A DNA stretch of 64,000 nucleotides, taken from assembly GCF_009727055.1 (NCBI RefSeq), contig NC_052350.1, forward strand, positions 30,175,166-30,239,165. Direction: 5' to 3'. A program made the translations under genes and the position numbers. Shown here in pieces: positions 1 to 11,379 of the stretch. Position 1 is the stretch's first letter. Every line of letters starts with the position of its first letter. Source of the stretch: Benincasa hispida (lineage: Eukaryota; Streptophyta; Magnoliopsida; Cucurbitales; Cucurbitaceae). Under the pieces are notes generated by a model. It did not search any database, was not told the DNA's origin, and was given only the letters and a program-made list of their open reading frames with translations.

Positions 1-1054
1 TTTAAATTAAAATTTATTTTTCAAAAACCATTTTGTAATTGAATTTTTATAATTTTGAATTTTCAAAAAATCTAAAATTCTAATTAATCAAAATACCAAT
101 TTTGGAAAAAAAATCAAAATTTAATAAAATTTAATAATTAATTAAACGAATTTAATTAATTTAATTTAATATCAAATATTAAATATTATATAACACCTTA
201 TCAAATATTTAAATCATTATTTAAATATTTTTGAACTCTTTAAACAAAATGAAACGTTTTAGTTGTATTAAATACAACTAATGGAAACCCTAATTGAATT
301 TGAACACTTCAAATTAAAAACCTTAATTTCAAAGCTTAACATTTCAAATTCACTCAATTCACTAATCCAAGATAATTTTACGAGCTAGTAGAGGAACCTT
401 ATGGACCTACAAATTATGAGCTCCAACGATTTAATATTAATTGGCTAAACTCTTTAGACCAAATTAATCAATATTCGTTAACTACCGAGACACACCACTA
501 TAGCTCGATAGTTGCACTCTCCTCACTCTAGATATATTTCTGTCCATTTTAACCATAATTAGTAAGTCGATCCTTCACAGGTTGTTCGTATTTACAACTA
601 GGTCAAAAATACTGTTTTACCGCTATATATACATCTTGCTCCTTAAGCTCCCACTTATCCTCCATTAAACAATTGGTTTATAGTTCAACTTATCAACCAT
701 GACCCTCTCGATCATGAGAGGGTGAGGCCTCATTGTTTAAGAATAGGATTCAACACTTAAGGGAATAACCTATCCTACTAACCCTAAGTCGGGTAAGAGT
801 GAATCCATCTTGCAGAACTATGTCCCCAGCTATCTATTCGGTCTTATCCCCAAACGGAAGGCTTATTGAACAGTGTCATTGGACTACTCTCACCTATACA
901 GATCAAAGGATAATTAAGAATAAATAGGTATTCATAGTGAGCTAAGGATTAAGATTGAGTTACCCTAGGTCATTGATTTTGAAATAATCAGTTTTAATAG
1001 TAAACGGTCATTATAAAGAAAAGTGACTATTTTGAGGTCTGATCTTATGCGAAC
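1..1054 (-). mobile_element. Left half of an old Copia LTR (split)
   Basis: AT-rich sequence followed by blocks that recur in reverse orientation in the other Copia LTRs here, such as the block near 364-430 that also appears near 9300 and 34620. It stops at 1054 and continues at 13207, because joining the two restores the order seen uninterrupted near 9960-10000. The flanks CGAAC (1050-1054) and CAAAC (13207-13211) look like a one-mismatch TSD of the intervening solo LTR. The left end lies outside the window. There is no coding content. Confidence 0.75.
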
Positions 1055-1440
1055 TATAGGATTGTATTAGCAAAAGTCGAAGCAACAAGGATCACTAAGC
1101 ACTCTATAATTCATTAATTTTGGCAGAATATAAAGCATACTCTTGTAGAAACAAGTGAGTTTCAAGACATACCTTTGTAGAACTATTTCAAAGCTCGATT
1201 TCCAGCTGCAAACTTTTCCAAATCTTGTTGTAGACCATCTTAAGATCTACCCCACTATTCTCTTGGTGCTATAGATTGAGTTGTGGGACTTAAAATAAGC
1301 TTGAATAAAGGGATTTTGAGAAGAGCTCACAACAGCAATACAGTTGAAGAACACCTTCTTCACCATAAATTTTTTAGCAAAAATTCTATCGATTGCATGC
1401 CTCAAATTCAGTCCAATCTTCTCAATATATTGTACACTAT

Positions 1441-3503
1441 TGATGACATGCAGAAATGCGTGTCATTTTAGGCCATTTTTTTAGAATTAGGAAGGTTGTT
1501 AAGTAGAATATACAACAATTATGTTAGGAATTCATGAGAAAATGAGTTTGCAGCGTTCAACATTGAGAATCTCAGCTAACCCGTTATTATGCGTTATTAT
1601 GCGTTCAATTCTCTATTTTTGTAGTTAACGTAGGAAGTGGACACAAATGCAGAAGACGGGCTACCACATAGAAGACCGCATGCAGAGAAACTCTCCATCG
1701 CAAAGGCGAATGCATACGATCAACAAATGGGTGTTGTGGTGATCAACCGCATGCGTCCATCGCATAGGAGTTGCGATCGTCAAGCGATTGTGGTCATCGT
1801 GTAGAGTTGCGATAATCAAGCGAATGCGGTCACTGCACGATTGCGGCTACACGATAACGTATAATAGAGGGATCAACGAAAGGTTGGTGGAATGAATGCA
1901 TCAACGCATATCTTGGGAAAATCAAAAGATGATGTTGACATTTCACCTACCACGCCGTTAGCAGTAGAGACTCAGAAAAGGACTAACTCGCCGCAATTGT
2001 TGAATCAGAGCAGTCCATAAATGCTGTCGGCGATCCAAGCTTTAATGGAAGCCGTTGAGTAGAATTTCAACTAATCTAGGGTTTTTCACCTGAGGCTAAC
2101 CTTAGGGTGGTCCCTGTGATCCAGACTAATGTGTGAGAAATAAGCTTGAGAGTTCTTCATCTTCTTCATCCATTCCGAGTGATGACTGGAGCCTTCGCCG
2201 GAGTTAGATCTCGAGAGAGTCAGCTCCACCGCCCTTCCATGGCACCATTGGCAGCCTTGACATACATCTGCTGGAAGCAAGACATTGCTTCTAGCTGGTC
2301 TTTTCATTTTCTCTTCTTTTCTTATATTGTATTGTATTACATTTTGGATTAAGGAATTAATACATTATGTGTTCAATGAATTTCTATGTTTCCTTCGATT
2401 CCACCTCCATCTTTCTTTGCTTAGCATCCTTAACTTTCATTGCACCACTTAGTGAGATTGCTAGAGTATCGCATACTTAGTCATGTGGATTAGAGATATG
2501 AAACATGTAGCAAACCATCGGGAGGTGTGCATTGCGTGAGTATGTTAGAAAACCTTATTTGCTTGGTGCGAAGCTGTAGCAACGCCTGTCTATAGTCAGA
2601 CACAACACTTGTCTATGAGTAAAGTCAGCAACAACTAACTACCCGAGAGGGTAAGTGGTTGGACGCATCAAGCAAGGTAAGCTATTGTTCACTAGAGATA
2701 GGAATAATCTTGCGTCAGCCAAGTTCATGCGATTACCTTGTCTTATGAGCGTATCATTCATCATTTAGGCATACTTTAAAGAGTAGTATAAAATACAAAT
2801 CTAAGACTCGAGAGAGCGGATTGGAACGCATAAGCAAGAATGGGGAACTTAGGAATAAACTCCGTTTGCTATCACACAGCGTATGCACCCTACGGAGAGG
2901 ATATTGCATGCGTCCAAGAAGTAGGATATGGTGGCTATGTGCGGTCATTTCGACTCTTTTGCATACACATCACATGCGTTCTAGATTTAGGCTCTAGTAT
3001 GTGTAGGATGATTGCATAGCTTGCGTTGACTGAGGTTTCCCTTGCGGACACTCTTAAGGGTTGTGATGAAGACATCTTCACATTTTATCTATTTTCCCAT
3101 CCATTTATTTCATGTCAACAGTTGTCGTGTCTCTACCTCTCATTCGTACTTCTCATTGCATTGTCTGTTAGTTAGGAGTAAGAGTAGTGTTAGCAAACCC
3201 GTCCATCATTCTTTTATTCAACTGCCGCATACACATTACTGCATACGTCTAGCTACAAGTCCCTGAGTTTGACCTCAGATCACCCAAGAAACTTGCGTTC
3301 GCGTTATACTTGGCGTGAGCGTAAGAAAACTTGTGAAAGGAACGCATGGTCATCGCATACATTCGTTAGCGTATAGTTCATTCCAACGCATGACCACCGA
3401 CGCATGATAATCAATGCATACATTAAGAACATGCATATATTGCATTCACTTAATTTTAGTTATCAAATCTTTGACAACTTGGTCATCTAAATTTTCATCA
3501 TCA
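1441..3503 (+). repeat. 5' LTR of A1
   Basis: Starts TGATGACATG and ends TCATCA, directly before the AGTTTA spacer and PBS. The first bases form a hairpin with a GAAA loop (1442-1467, with two G-T wobble or mismatch positions). About 2063 bp, while the 3' copy is about 2400 bp, largely because the 3' copy has an insertion of about 280 bp and a 62-bp assembly duplication. The words AACGCAT and ATGCGTT are unusually dense. Near the 3' end, 3253-3335 holds the conserved two-hairpin block shared with other Athila-type LTRs. Confidence 0.85.
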
Positions 3504-3509
3504 AGTTTA

Positions 3510-3527
3510 TGGCGCCGTTGTCGGAGA
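3510..3527 (+). promoter_or_regulatory. Primer binding site, tRNA-Asp type
   Basis: TGGCGCCGTTGTCGGAGA begins 6 nt after the LTR end. It is complementary, with few mismatches, to the 3' end of plant tRNA-Asp including CCA, which is the usual primer of Athila elements. It would prime minus-strand cDNA synthesis. About 40 nt downstream is an acceptor-like TCTGCAG (3561-3567). Confidence 0.85.
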
Positions 3528-6420
3528 CTTGACAGCTAATTGTTTGTTGAGTTTTGTGTCTCTGCAGGCAACCTTTTTATCTTGGGATTATTGTAGCTCA
3601 TGCGACCAAGTTGCAACCAATTTTGAAGTGTAGGCGATGCGGCGAAAGCCAGTATTGACCACAAGGTAGAAGGTTAATCAGTCGCATGAGCTGAAGGTAA
3701 TTCTAAGCACATGACGGTCGCATACGCCCAACAATTTCCTGAAGTTCCAATGGTCAAGGCATCTTGACCTAAGCAGTTGAGAGAAATCTCCTGCACGGGA
3801 GACTCCCTGCGGTGACAACACTCCAATTTCTCCAGGGACGTCTTCTACTCTATCTTTACCTTGCTTTCGTAGTTTAGTTTGTTTTTATCTTTATTGTTAT
3901 TTTGGATATACGGCTACTTCCTTGGTTGTGGTGCGTTTGTTCCTTGTAGGTGCAACAATAAGTCTCCTCGGTGCGCAGTACAACAGAAGAATTCCCTCTA
4001 CCATTCAATGCATGGCTTCGATCGCGTGGATTCCAACGCATGATCGCATGCGTTATTCTGCCTAAGGTCTTTTCTTGTTATCTTTTATGCATTATCCTTT
4101 TGAAATTCTCCTTGTCCGATTGCGTTGCTTTGTGGTGTTTCTATGATGGTACGTATAATTCACCACATCCGCTAACTAAGCATCGTAAGGCGCTCCCTAC
4201 TTTTATTAGCTTCTTCAAATTTTGAAAGTCTTAAGTTTTATTTTGTTTAAACCTTTGCTCAAACGTTTATTACTGCATTCCTGTGAGTTTGTTTTTAGCT
4301 TTACGGTGAGAACGCTGCCAACCTCTATGTTTTGGGGTGGCAGCGGTTTCGGAGAATTGCTTTCATTACATTGTGTTAATTTATCAAAAAAAAAAAGTGA
4401 GAATTTTGGTAATAAAAACTCCACTGTTAACGCAATGGGAAAATCTATGTTTATAAGAGTTAAGCTGTGATAGGCACTTACTCGTAGTTAGATGTCTACA
4501 TGACACACGTGAGGGCAAGCCAAAACGAAGGTAAGTTGCCAGGATCAACGCATAAGCGCAACTCCTCTGTCCGGCGCAAACCAAATCAAGCAAGACAAGA
4601 GTTAAGTTGAATATGGAACGCAATCGAAGTTGGATGCCCGCACACACGTGGGGGTAAGCCAAAACGAAGAGCATAACTAGGTTCAACGTTGCATTCTAAT
4701 AAGTAATCACAAAGTTTTGAATGTTTTGGACGAACGCATTCTCAAAAGCTAAACGCAAAGTTGTAGTGAATGAATAAAAAGTTTTTGAGCAAAGGCTTGC
4801 CGGATTTAAACTTAGAAAATATCTTTTTGAAGAAGCAGCCAAAGTGGATGAGAGCATTGCGGCGATGGTTAGAGGTATGATTAAATTATATTTTGAGAAG
4901 TTGGTCATCATAAAGGAAAGCAAGAAGTTTTGGATTTTATGTCCTAAAACTCATAGTTTGTAAATTAATAAACATATTCTGTTTTGTTTTTCGATAAAGT
5001 TGTTATTGAAATTATAATCTTGAATCCAATAAACTAAGGTCCTGAGGTTATTTAACGTAGTTTGAACTTTATGTAGTGACATAAATGTGGATCAAGTTCA
5101 AATATATAGCCAAAATGGTCTATAGTATATGAATAAGGTTGGGCGCCTTATTATGGGGACACTATGGATGCGGCCCACTTTGTAGTTAGTACAAACGATG
5201 TGATCCTAAATCGTTCATATAGATATATGTGAGTGAGGGCATCCTATGCAATGATTTGCATAAGACTGAACCATGAAATAGTCACTTTTTACATTATTGA
5301 TGACCTAGGTAACTTAATCTTAATCTTGAGCTAACTATGAACTCCTGTTCACTTGAAATTATCCTTAGATCTGTATAGGCAAGAGCAGCTCATCATCGCT
5401 AGCCCAATAAGCTTCCCATTTCAGGGGTAAGATTGGGTGGATAGCTGGGAACATATGGTGCAAGACGGAATTCACTCCTACCGGTTATAGGGATAGTAGA
5501 TAGGTTGTTCCCTTTAGTATTGAATTCAGGTCTTGAACAAGGGGCCCTACCCTCTCCTTGACCCAAGAGGGATTCGGTTTATAGGTTGGATCTTAAACCA
5601 ATTGTTCAATAGAGGATCAGTGGAACATAGGGAACAAGATGTAGTCTTGGGGGTAAAACAGTTTTTATGACCCAACTGAGATTACGAACAACCTGTGAAG
5701 GATTAGCTTACTAATCATGGTTATATCAAATGGACACAAATATATCTATAGTGAGGGAAGTGCAACTACGGGACTATAATGGAATGACCCGTTAGTTAAC
5801 AAATGTTGATTAGCTCCGTCTAAAGAGTTTAGCCAGCCAATCTCGGATCATTGGAGCCCATGGTCTATAGGTCCATTAGGTTCCCCTACTAGCTCATATG
5901 GAATAAACTTAGAATAGTATGATAGAATAATTCGAATTGTTCGAATTAGGTGAAGAGAGAGAAACCGACAAGTATATGGTATATGTGATATAGTGGTCGG
6001 GTTCAAACCTTCGCTCAAACGTTTACTATCGCATTCCTATGAGTTTGTTTTTAGCTTTACAGTGAGAACGCTGCCAACCTCTAAGTTTGAGGTGGCAGCG
6101 GTTTCGGAGAATTACGTTCATTACATTGCGTTAATTTATCCAAAAAAAAAAACAAAAAAAAGTGAGAATTTTGAGAATAAGAACTCCACTGTTAACGCAA
6201 TGGGGAAACCTATGTTTATAAGAGTTAAGTTGTGAAAGGCACTTACCCGTAGTTGGATGTCTGCATGATACACGTGGGGCCAAGCCAAAATGAAGGCAAG
6301 TGGTATGAGTAAATTATATTCTGAGAAGCTGGTCATCGTAAAGGAAAGCAAGAAGGTGAGTTTGAATTTCTTGAGTATAATGCATGCTTGAGGACAAACA
6401 TGATTCTATGTTTGGGGGTG
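3528..6420 (+). other. A1 internal non-coding region
   Basis: No retroelement protein is recognisable here. The segment near 4245-4925 is repeated, in shortened form, at about 6003-6360, with a truncated Copia LTR between the two copies. Both copies carry the roughly 45-nt motif conserved in the 3' non-coding region of all Athila-type elements here (4482-4530, 4625-4669, 6248-6295). The region ends in the polypurine tract TTTGGGGGTG (6411-6420) that primes plus-strand synthesis just before the 3' LTR. Confidence 0.7.
4928..5998 (+). mobile_element. Truncated Copia LTR inside A1
   Basis: Starts with a decayed TGTTGGG (TTTTGGA here) followed by the block about GTCCTAAAACTC that opens the Copia LTRs in this window. 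It follows their order for about 1 kb and then stops without the AT-rich part or the CTCCTACA end. The flanks are not a short TSD. Instead the LTR lies between two copies of the same A1 internal segment, so a rearrangement rather than simple insertion produced this state. Confidence 0.65.
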
Positions 6421-7104
6421 TGATGACATGCAGAAATGCATGTCATCTTAAGTCTTTTATTTAGAATTATGAAGGCTGTTAAGTTGAATATGCGGCAATT
6501 ATGTTAGGAATTCACGAGAAAATGAGTTTGCGGCATTCAGCATTGAGAATCTCGATTAACCCATTATTATGTGTTATTATGCATTCAATTGTCTATTTTT
6601 GTAGCTAATGCAGGAAGTGGACGCAAACGCGGAAGCCGGGCTACTGAATAGACGACTGCATGCAGAGAAACTCTTTACAAAGGCGAACGCATATGATCAA
6701 CGCATAGGTGTTGTGGTGATCAACCGCATTCGTCCATCGCATAGGAGTTGCGATCATCAAGCAATTGCGGTCATCGTGTAAAGTTACGGTAATCAAGCGA
6801 ATGTGGTCACTGCACCATTGCAGGTACACAATAACGCATAATAGAGGGATCAACGCAAGATTGGTAGAATGAACTCATCAACGCATATCTCGGGAAAATC
6901 AAAAGATGATGTTGACATTTCACCTACCACGCCGTTAGCAGCAGAGACTCAGAAAAGAACTAACGCACCGTGATTGTCAGAATCAGAGAAGTCCATAAAT
7001 GCTGTCGGTGATCCAAGCTCTATAAATAGAAGCCGCTGAGCAAAATTTTAACTAATCTAGAGTTTTTTGCCTCAGGCTCACCTTAGGGCGGATCCCTGTG
7101 ATCC

Positions 7105-7229
7105 AGACTAATGCGTGAGAAAGAAGCTTGAGCGTTCTTCATCTCCTTCATCCATTTTGAGTGACGNAGACTAATGCGTGAGAAAGAAGCTTGAGCGTTC
7201 TTCATCTCCTTCATCCATTTTGAGTGACG
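7105..7229. repeat. 62-bp exact duplication around one N
   Basis: Bases 7105-7166 and 7168-7229 are identical and separated by one N at 7167. The 5' LTR of the same element has this stretch once. An exact copy next to a single N is typical of contig ends that overlap but were joined without merging, so this is most likely an assembly artefact. Confidence 0.85.
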
Positions 7230-7553
7230 ATCGGAGCCTTCGCCGGAGTTAGATCTTGAGAGTGTCAGCTCCACTGCCCTTCCATAGCACCACCGGTAGC
7301 CTTGACACACATCTGTCGAAAGCAAGACATTGCTTCCAGCTGGTCTTTTCATTTTCTCTTCTTTTCTTGTATTGTATTGTATTACATTTTTGATTAAGGA
7401 ATTAATACATTATGTGTTCAATGCATTTCTATGTTTCCTTCAATTCCACCTCCATCTTTCTTTGCTTAGCATCCTTAACTTTCATTACATCACTTAGTGA
7501 GATTGCTAGAGTATCACATACTTAGTCATGTGGATTAGAGATATGAAACATGT

Positions 7554-7836
7554 TACCGATTCATAGGATTAACCAGAAGAGAAGGAAGGCCACAAAGAAG
7601 ACTTTTTTAGATAGGAAACCACCGCGAAGTCTTCCACATCGATTGGTTGGGTTGGCAATCGTGCCTTTCTTCAGCTTGTTCCTGTTCATCTATTTGGGAC
7701 AGGACAATCGATGACCGACTCAATGAGCTACCTTTGGACCCGTGGGAGTCTTTTCCATCGGTCCCATTTGACTTAACACCTTTACCTGCAGGCTCGGTTC
7801 CGATCTGTTGGGTCTTTTAAAAGGACTCCATCCGTT
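7554..7836 (+). other. Unidentified insertion in the A1 3' LTR
   Basis: This stretch is absent from the 5' LTR, which runs straight through at about 2510-2522. It lacks the AACGCAT-type words of the surrounding LTR. One forward frame (7557-7820) runs 88 codons with a single internal stop, contains a Trp-rich segment and ends in TAA. Another frame gives a basic stretch followed by a hydrophobic one. It looks like a captured fragment of other DNA, possibly a gene or organelle piece, but I cannot name it. Confidence 0.5.
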
Positions 7837-9073
7837 GGAGGTGTGCGTTACGTGAGTGTGTGAGAAAATCTTATTTGTTTAGTGCGAAGCTGTAGTAACG
7901 CCCGTCTATAGGTGGACACAATGCTTGTCTATGAGTAAAGTCAGCAACAACTAACTGCCCGGGAGGGTTAGTGGTTGGACGCATCAAGCAAGGTAAGCAA
8001 GTTCACTAGAGATAGGAATAATCTTGCGTCAGCCAAGTTCATGCGGTTACCTTGTCTTATGAGCACATTATTCATCATTTAGGCATACTTGGAAAAGTAG
8101 TCTAAAATCCAAATCTAAGACTCGAGAGAGCGAATTGGAACGCATAAGCAAGAATGAGGAACTTAGGAATAAGATCCGTTTGCTATCACACAGCGTATGC
8201 ACCCTACAGAGAGGATATTGCATGCGTCCAAGAAGTAGGATATGGTGGTTGTATGCGGTCATTTCGACCTTTTTGCATACACATCGCATGCATCCTAGAT
8301 TTAGGCTCTAGTGTGTGGAGCATGATCGCATAGCTTGCGTTGGCTGAGGTTGCCCTTACGATCACTCTTAAGGGTTACGATGAAGACATCTTCACATTTT
8401 ATCTATTTTCCCATCTATTTATTTCACGTCAACAGTTGTCGTTTCTCTACCTCTCATTCATACTTCTCATTGCGTTTTTTGTTAGTTAGGAGTAGGAGTA
8501 GTGTTAGATTATACCCCTCCATCATTCTTTTATTCAACTGCCGCATACACTTACCGCATACGTCTAGCTACAGGTCCCTGAGTTCGACCTTGGATCACCT
8601 GAGAAACTATCGTTCGCGTTATAGTTGGCGTGTGCACAAGAAAACTCTTGACAGGAATGCATGGTCATTGCAAACATTCGTTAACGCATAGTTCATTCAA
8701 ATGCATACCACCGACGCATGATAATCAACGCATACAATAAGAACATGCATCGTATATTGCATTCACTTAATTTTAGTTATCAAGTCTTTGACAACTTGGT
8801 CATCTAAATTTTCGTCATCAACTATCATGCACTAAAGATGGGTGCATGAGATGCAGCTCATGCTTGGAGTAATTGAAGCCTAAAGAGATGGGTTTTGTGT
8901 GAGCAACTTCAAAGGTGGTAATGGAATAAACCAAAATTCCATTTATATGTTTTTCCATCTTTTTCAGCTTTTCCAAATGGATTTCAAAAATCAATTTAAT
9001 TTATAAAATTGGAAAAATTATTAATTTTATAAAACTAATTTCATAAATTAATTTTTCTAATAAAATTAATAAA

Positions 9074-9088
9074 NNNNNNNNNNNNNNN
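9074..9088. other. Assembly gap (15 N)
   Basis: Fifteen undetermined bases in an AT-rich part of the solo Copia LTR. Nothing can be said about the missing sequence. Confidence 0.99.
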
Positions 9089-10035
9089 AATTATTTAAAC
9101 AATTTAAATAATTCTAATTAATTTAATATCAAATATAAAATTAATTTTTACACAAATCCACCTTCATATTTTTAAATCATATTTAAATATTATTCTTTTA
9201 TTCCGTTAATGTAATTATATATCATATAATTACTCATTCCCTTAATTATAATTTGAACGTTTCAAATTAACTTATCACGTTATTCTAAAGCTAATCCATT
9301 TACGAGCTAGTAAGGGAACCTCGCGGACCTACAAATCATAGGCTCCAACGATCTAAGATTAATTGGCTAAATTCATTGCACCAAATTAACCCCCATTCGT
9401 TAACTAATGGGTCACTCCACTAAAGCTCATAGTCACATTCCCCTCACTATAGATATATTATGTCCACATGATTTAACCATAATTAGTAAGTTGACCCTTC
9501 ACAGGTTGTTCGTAATAATGGCTAGATCAAATATCAGTTTTACCACTGAGATTATGTCTTATTCCTCAAGTTCCTATTGATCCTCTAATGAACAACTGGT
9601 TTGTGATCCAGACACTAAACCAAAACTCTCTCAGCCTAGTGAAAGAGTGAAGCCCCTTGTTCAAGACCTAGATTCAGTACTTGAGAGAACAATATTTCTC
9701 CTATCCCTAAATCGGGTAGGCGTGAATAACATCTTGCACCCTATGTCCCCAGCTATCTACCCGATCTTACCTCTAAAATGGGAGGTTTATTGAGCCGGCA
9801 CTGTTGATCCAGCCGTCACCTATGAAAATCTAAGGATAATCCTGAATAAACAGGAGTTCATAGTTAGCTTAGGATTAAGATCAAGTTACCTAGATCATCT
9901 AAGTGAAATAATCAGTCTTATATAGTAAACAACGTTATAAAGTAAGAGTGACTTATTTCTTCGTCCGATCTTATGCAAACTCATTGCACAGGATGCCTCC
10001 ACTCATCATGTCATAACATGTACGAATTAGGATCA

Positions 10036-10684
10036 TGTTAGGATACTGATTCTTGAAAGTCTTTATTAACGTAACGAGTTGGTTCAATCTTCCCGAATAG
10101 CAATTAGATGATGAACAAATTCTTTATTAAACGATAAGAGTAAAACAATGACTAGACGATCTCTTATCAAATTCCCCACGATCGTTTACAAAACTCTATA
10201 CGATCGTTTACAGTCTCTACACGATCACTGAGTAACACTAGACAATCACCCACAAACATCCTAGATTGCTTACAAGATACTACACGATCACTTACTAACT
10301 ACTACACGATCGCTTACCAGATTCTATACGTTCGCCTACCAAATGCTACATGATCGCCTACAAAATGCTACACGATCACCTACAAAATGCTACACGATCT
10401 CTTAGCTCTCCTACAAGATCTCTTTGTTGAAGTAGACGATGAGCGGAACACTACGATGACTTCTCCACGACAGAGACTTCCAAACTCCCATTCTCGTGAG
10501 CTCCCCTTCCTCACTCTTGATATTTCAGACTTCACTGCCCTCCCTTCTGGTTTCTTCCTTCTTTTGAAACCTCAACTTCTCCCAATAGCATTGACAATAA
10601 TCCTTAATCGATTCAACCGCCCACTTCCCTTTATATCTTTTATTCTTTCTTTTTTGATATTGCAACATAATTAGAGACTTATCA
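10036..10684 (-). repeat. 3' LTR of the gag-only Gypsy element
   Basis: On the plus strand it starts TGTTAGGA and ends TTATCA. It is bounded on the left by TSD GATCA and on the right by a purine tract on the minus strand (rich in G at 10687-10697). It contains about 11 units of a 20-22 bp minisatellite built around CTACACGATCGC (about 10190-10425). It is about 47 bp longer than the other LTR, largely through extra minisatellite units. Confidence 0.85.
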
Positions 10685-11079
10685 TTACCTCCCCCATCCA
10701 CTTTTAACTTGTCTTCGAGGTAAGGTTCTGTCTATCCAACTACCTTTTTGACAATCTTCTTCATTTTCTCTTGAGCCACCCTCAAATGCTTCTGAAGTAC
10801 TCCCAGGGCCTCATCTCATATCTTCATTGCACATTTCAGACTAACCTTTGCCTTTGTCAGACATGGATTCTCTTATAGAGTAATCTTCCGACCTTCATGA
10901 ATAAATGATATTGTTAGGTTCTGCCAATCGACCTTTGTTTCCCCAAAGAGTGTAGCCATTGTATCCCCACAATCACGTCAACACTTTTCAACTCCAATGG
11001 TATGAAACTGCCACACACTCTTTAATCTCCAACCCTCATTTCCACATTTTTGCATACTCCCTTTCCTTGTAGAGCAGTT

Positions 11080-11210
11080 CCAGATCCCAAAACTATTCCG
11101 TAATTGGTCGTGGCTGTGATGTTCAATTGCAGATGATTCGCTAGACCCTCTGATATGAAGTTATGTGTAGCTCCAGAGTCTATCAACACCACTACCGATT
11201 CTTCTTTGTA
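11080..11210 (-). pseudogene. Aspartic protease remnant
   Basis: The minus-strand reading near 11200-11130 gives LIDSGATHNFI, the active-site signature DSGA of retropepsins, which cleave the Gag-Pol polyprotein. It follows the zinc knuckle as in autonomous Gypsy elements, but no RT follows before the LTR. I see the active site and its immediate surroundings only, so the domain is probably incomplete. Confidence 0.7.
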
Positions 11211-11379
11211 TCCTCTCTAATCTTCATTGTTCATGGGTTCATCAATCCCACAATTGAGTTCATGGACAGTTCATGGATAGATGAAATTTCCTCACTCAGC
11301 ATCAGCATACGCAATTTTAATGTCTCTTCTCTTGCATTGTCATCTTGATGCAACTCCCACTCCTCACCGGACGTCTGCA

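Larger units (their letters stand above)
1441..8820 (+). mobile_element. Non-autonomous Athila-type element A1
   Basis: Complete LTR element with 5' LTR 1441-3503, tRNA-Asp-type PBS from 3510, polypurine tract ending at 6420, 3' LTR 6421-8820 and a perfect 5-bp TSD ACTAT (1436-1440 and 8821-8825). The internal region has no gag, protease, RT or integrase that I can read in any frame, so it would depend on proteins from an autonomous relative. PBS type and the TTTGGGGGTG tract match the Athila branch of Ty3/Gypsy. It sits inside a Copia LTR. The internal region also carries a truncated Copia LTR and a repeated segment. Confidence 0.85.
6421..8820 (+). repeat. 3' LTR of A1
   Basis: Starts TGATGACATG directly after the polypurine tract and ends TCATCA before TSD ACTAT. 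The first bases make a perfect 11-bp stem closed by GAAA (6422-6447). Compared with the 5' LTR it carries a foreign stretch near 7554-7835 and a 62-bp exact duplication around a single N at 7167. The two-hairpin block near the 3' end (8572-8655) is degraded here. Confidence 0.85.

Noticed and set aside
3253..3335. tRNA gene suggested by GTTCGACC near the LTR ends
   Set aside because: Only a T-arm-like word is present. No acceptor, D or anticodon arm can be drawn, and the block is better explained as the conserved U5 hairpin module.
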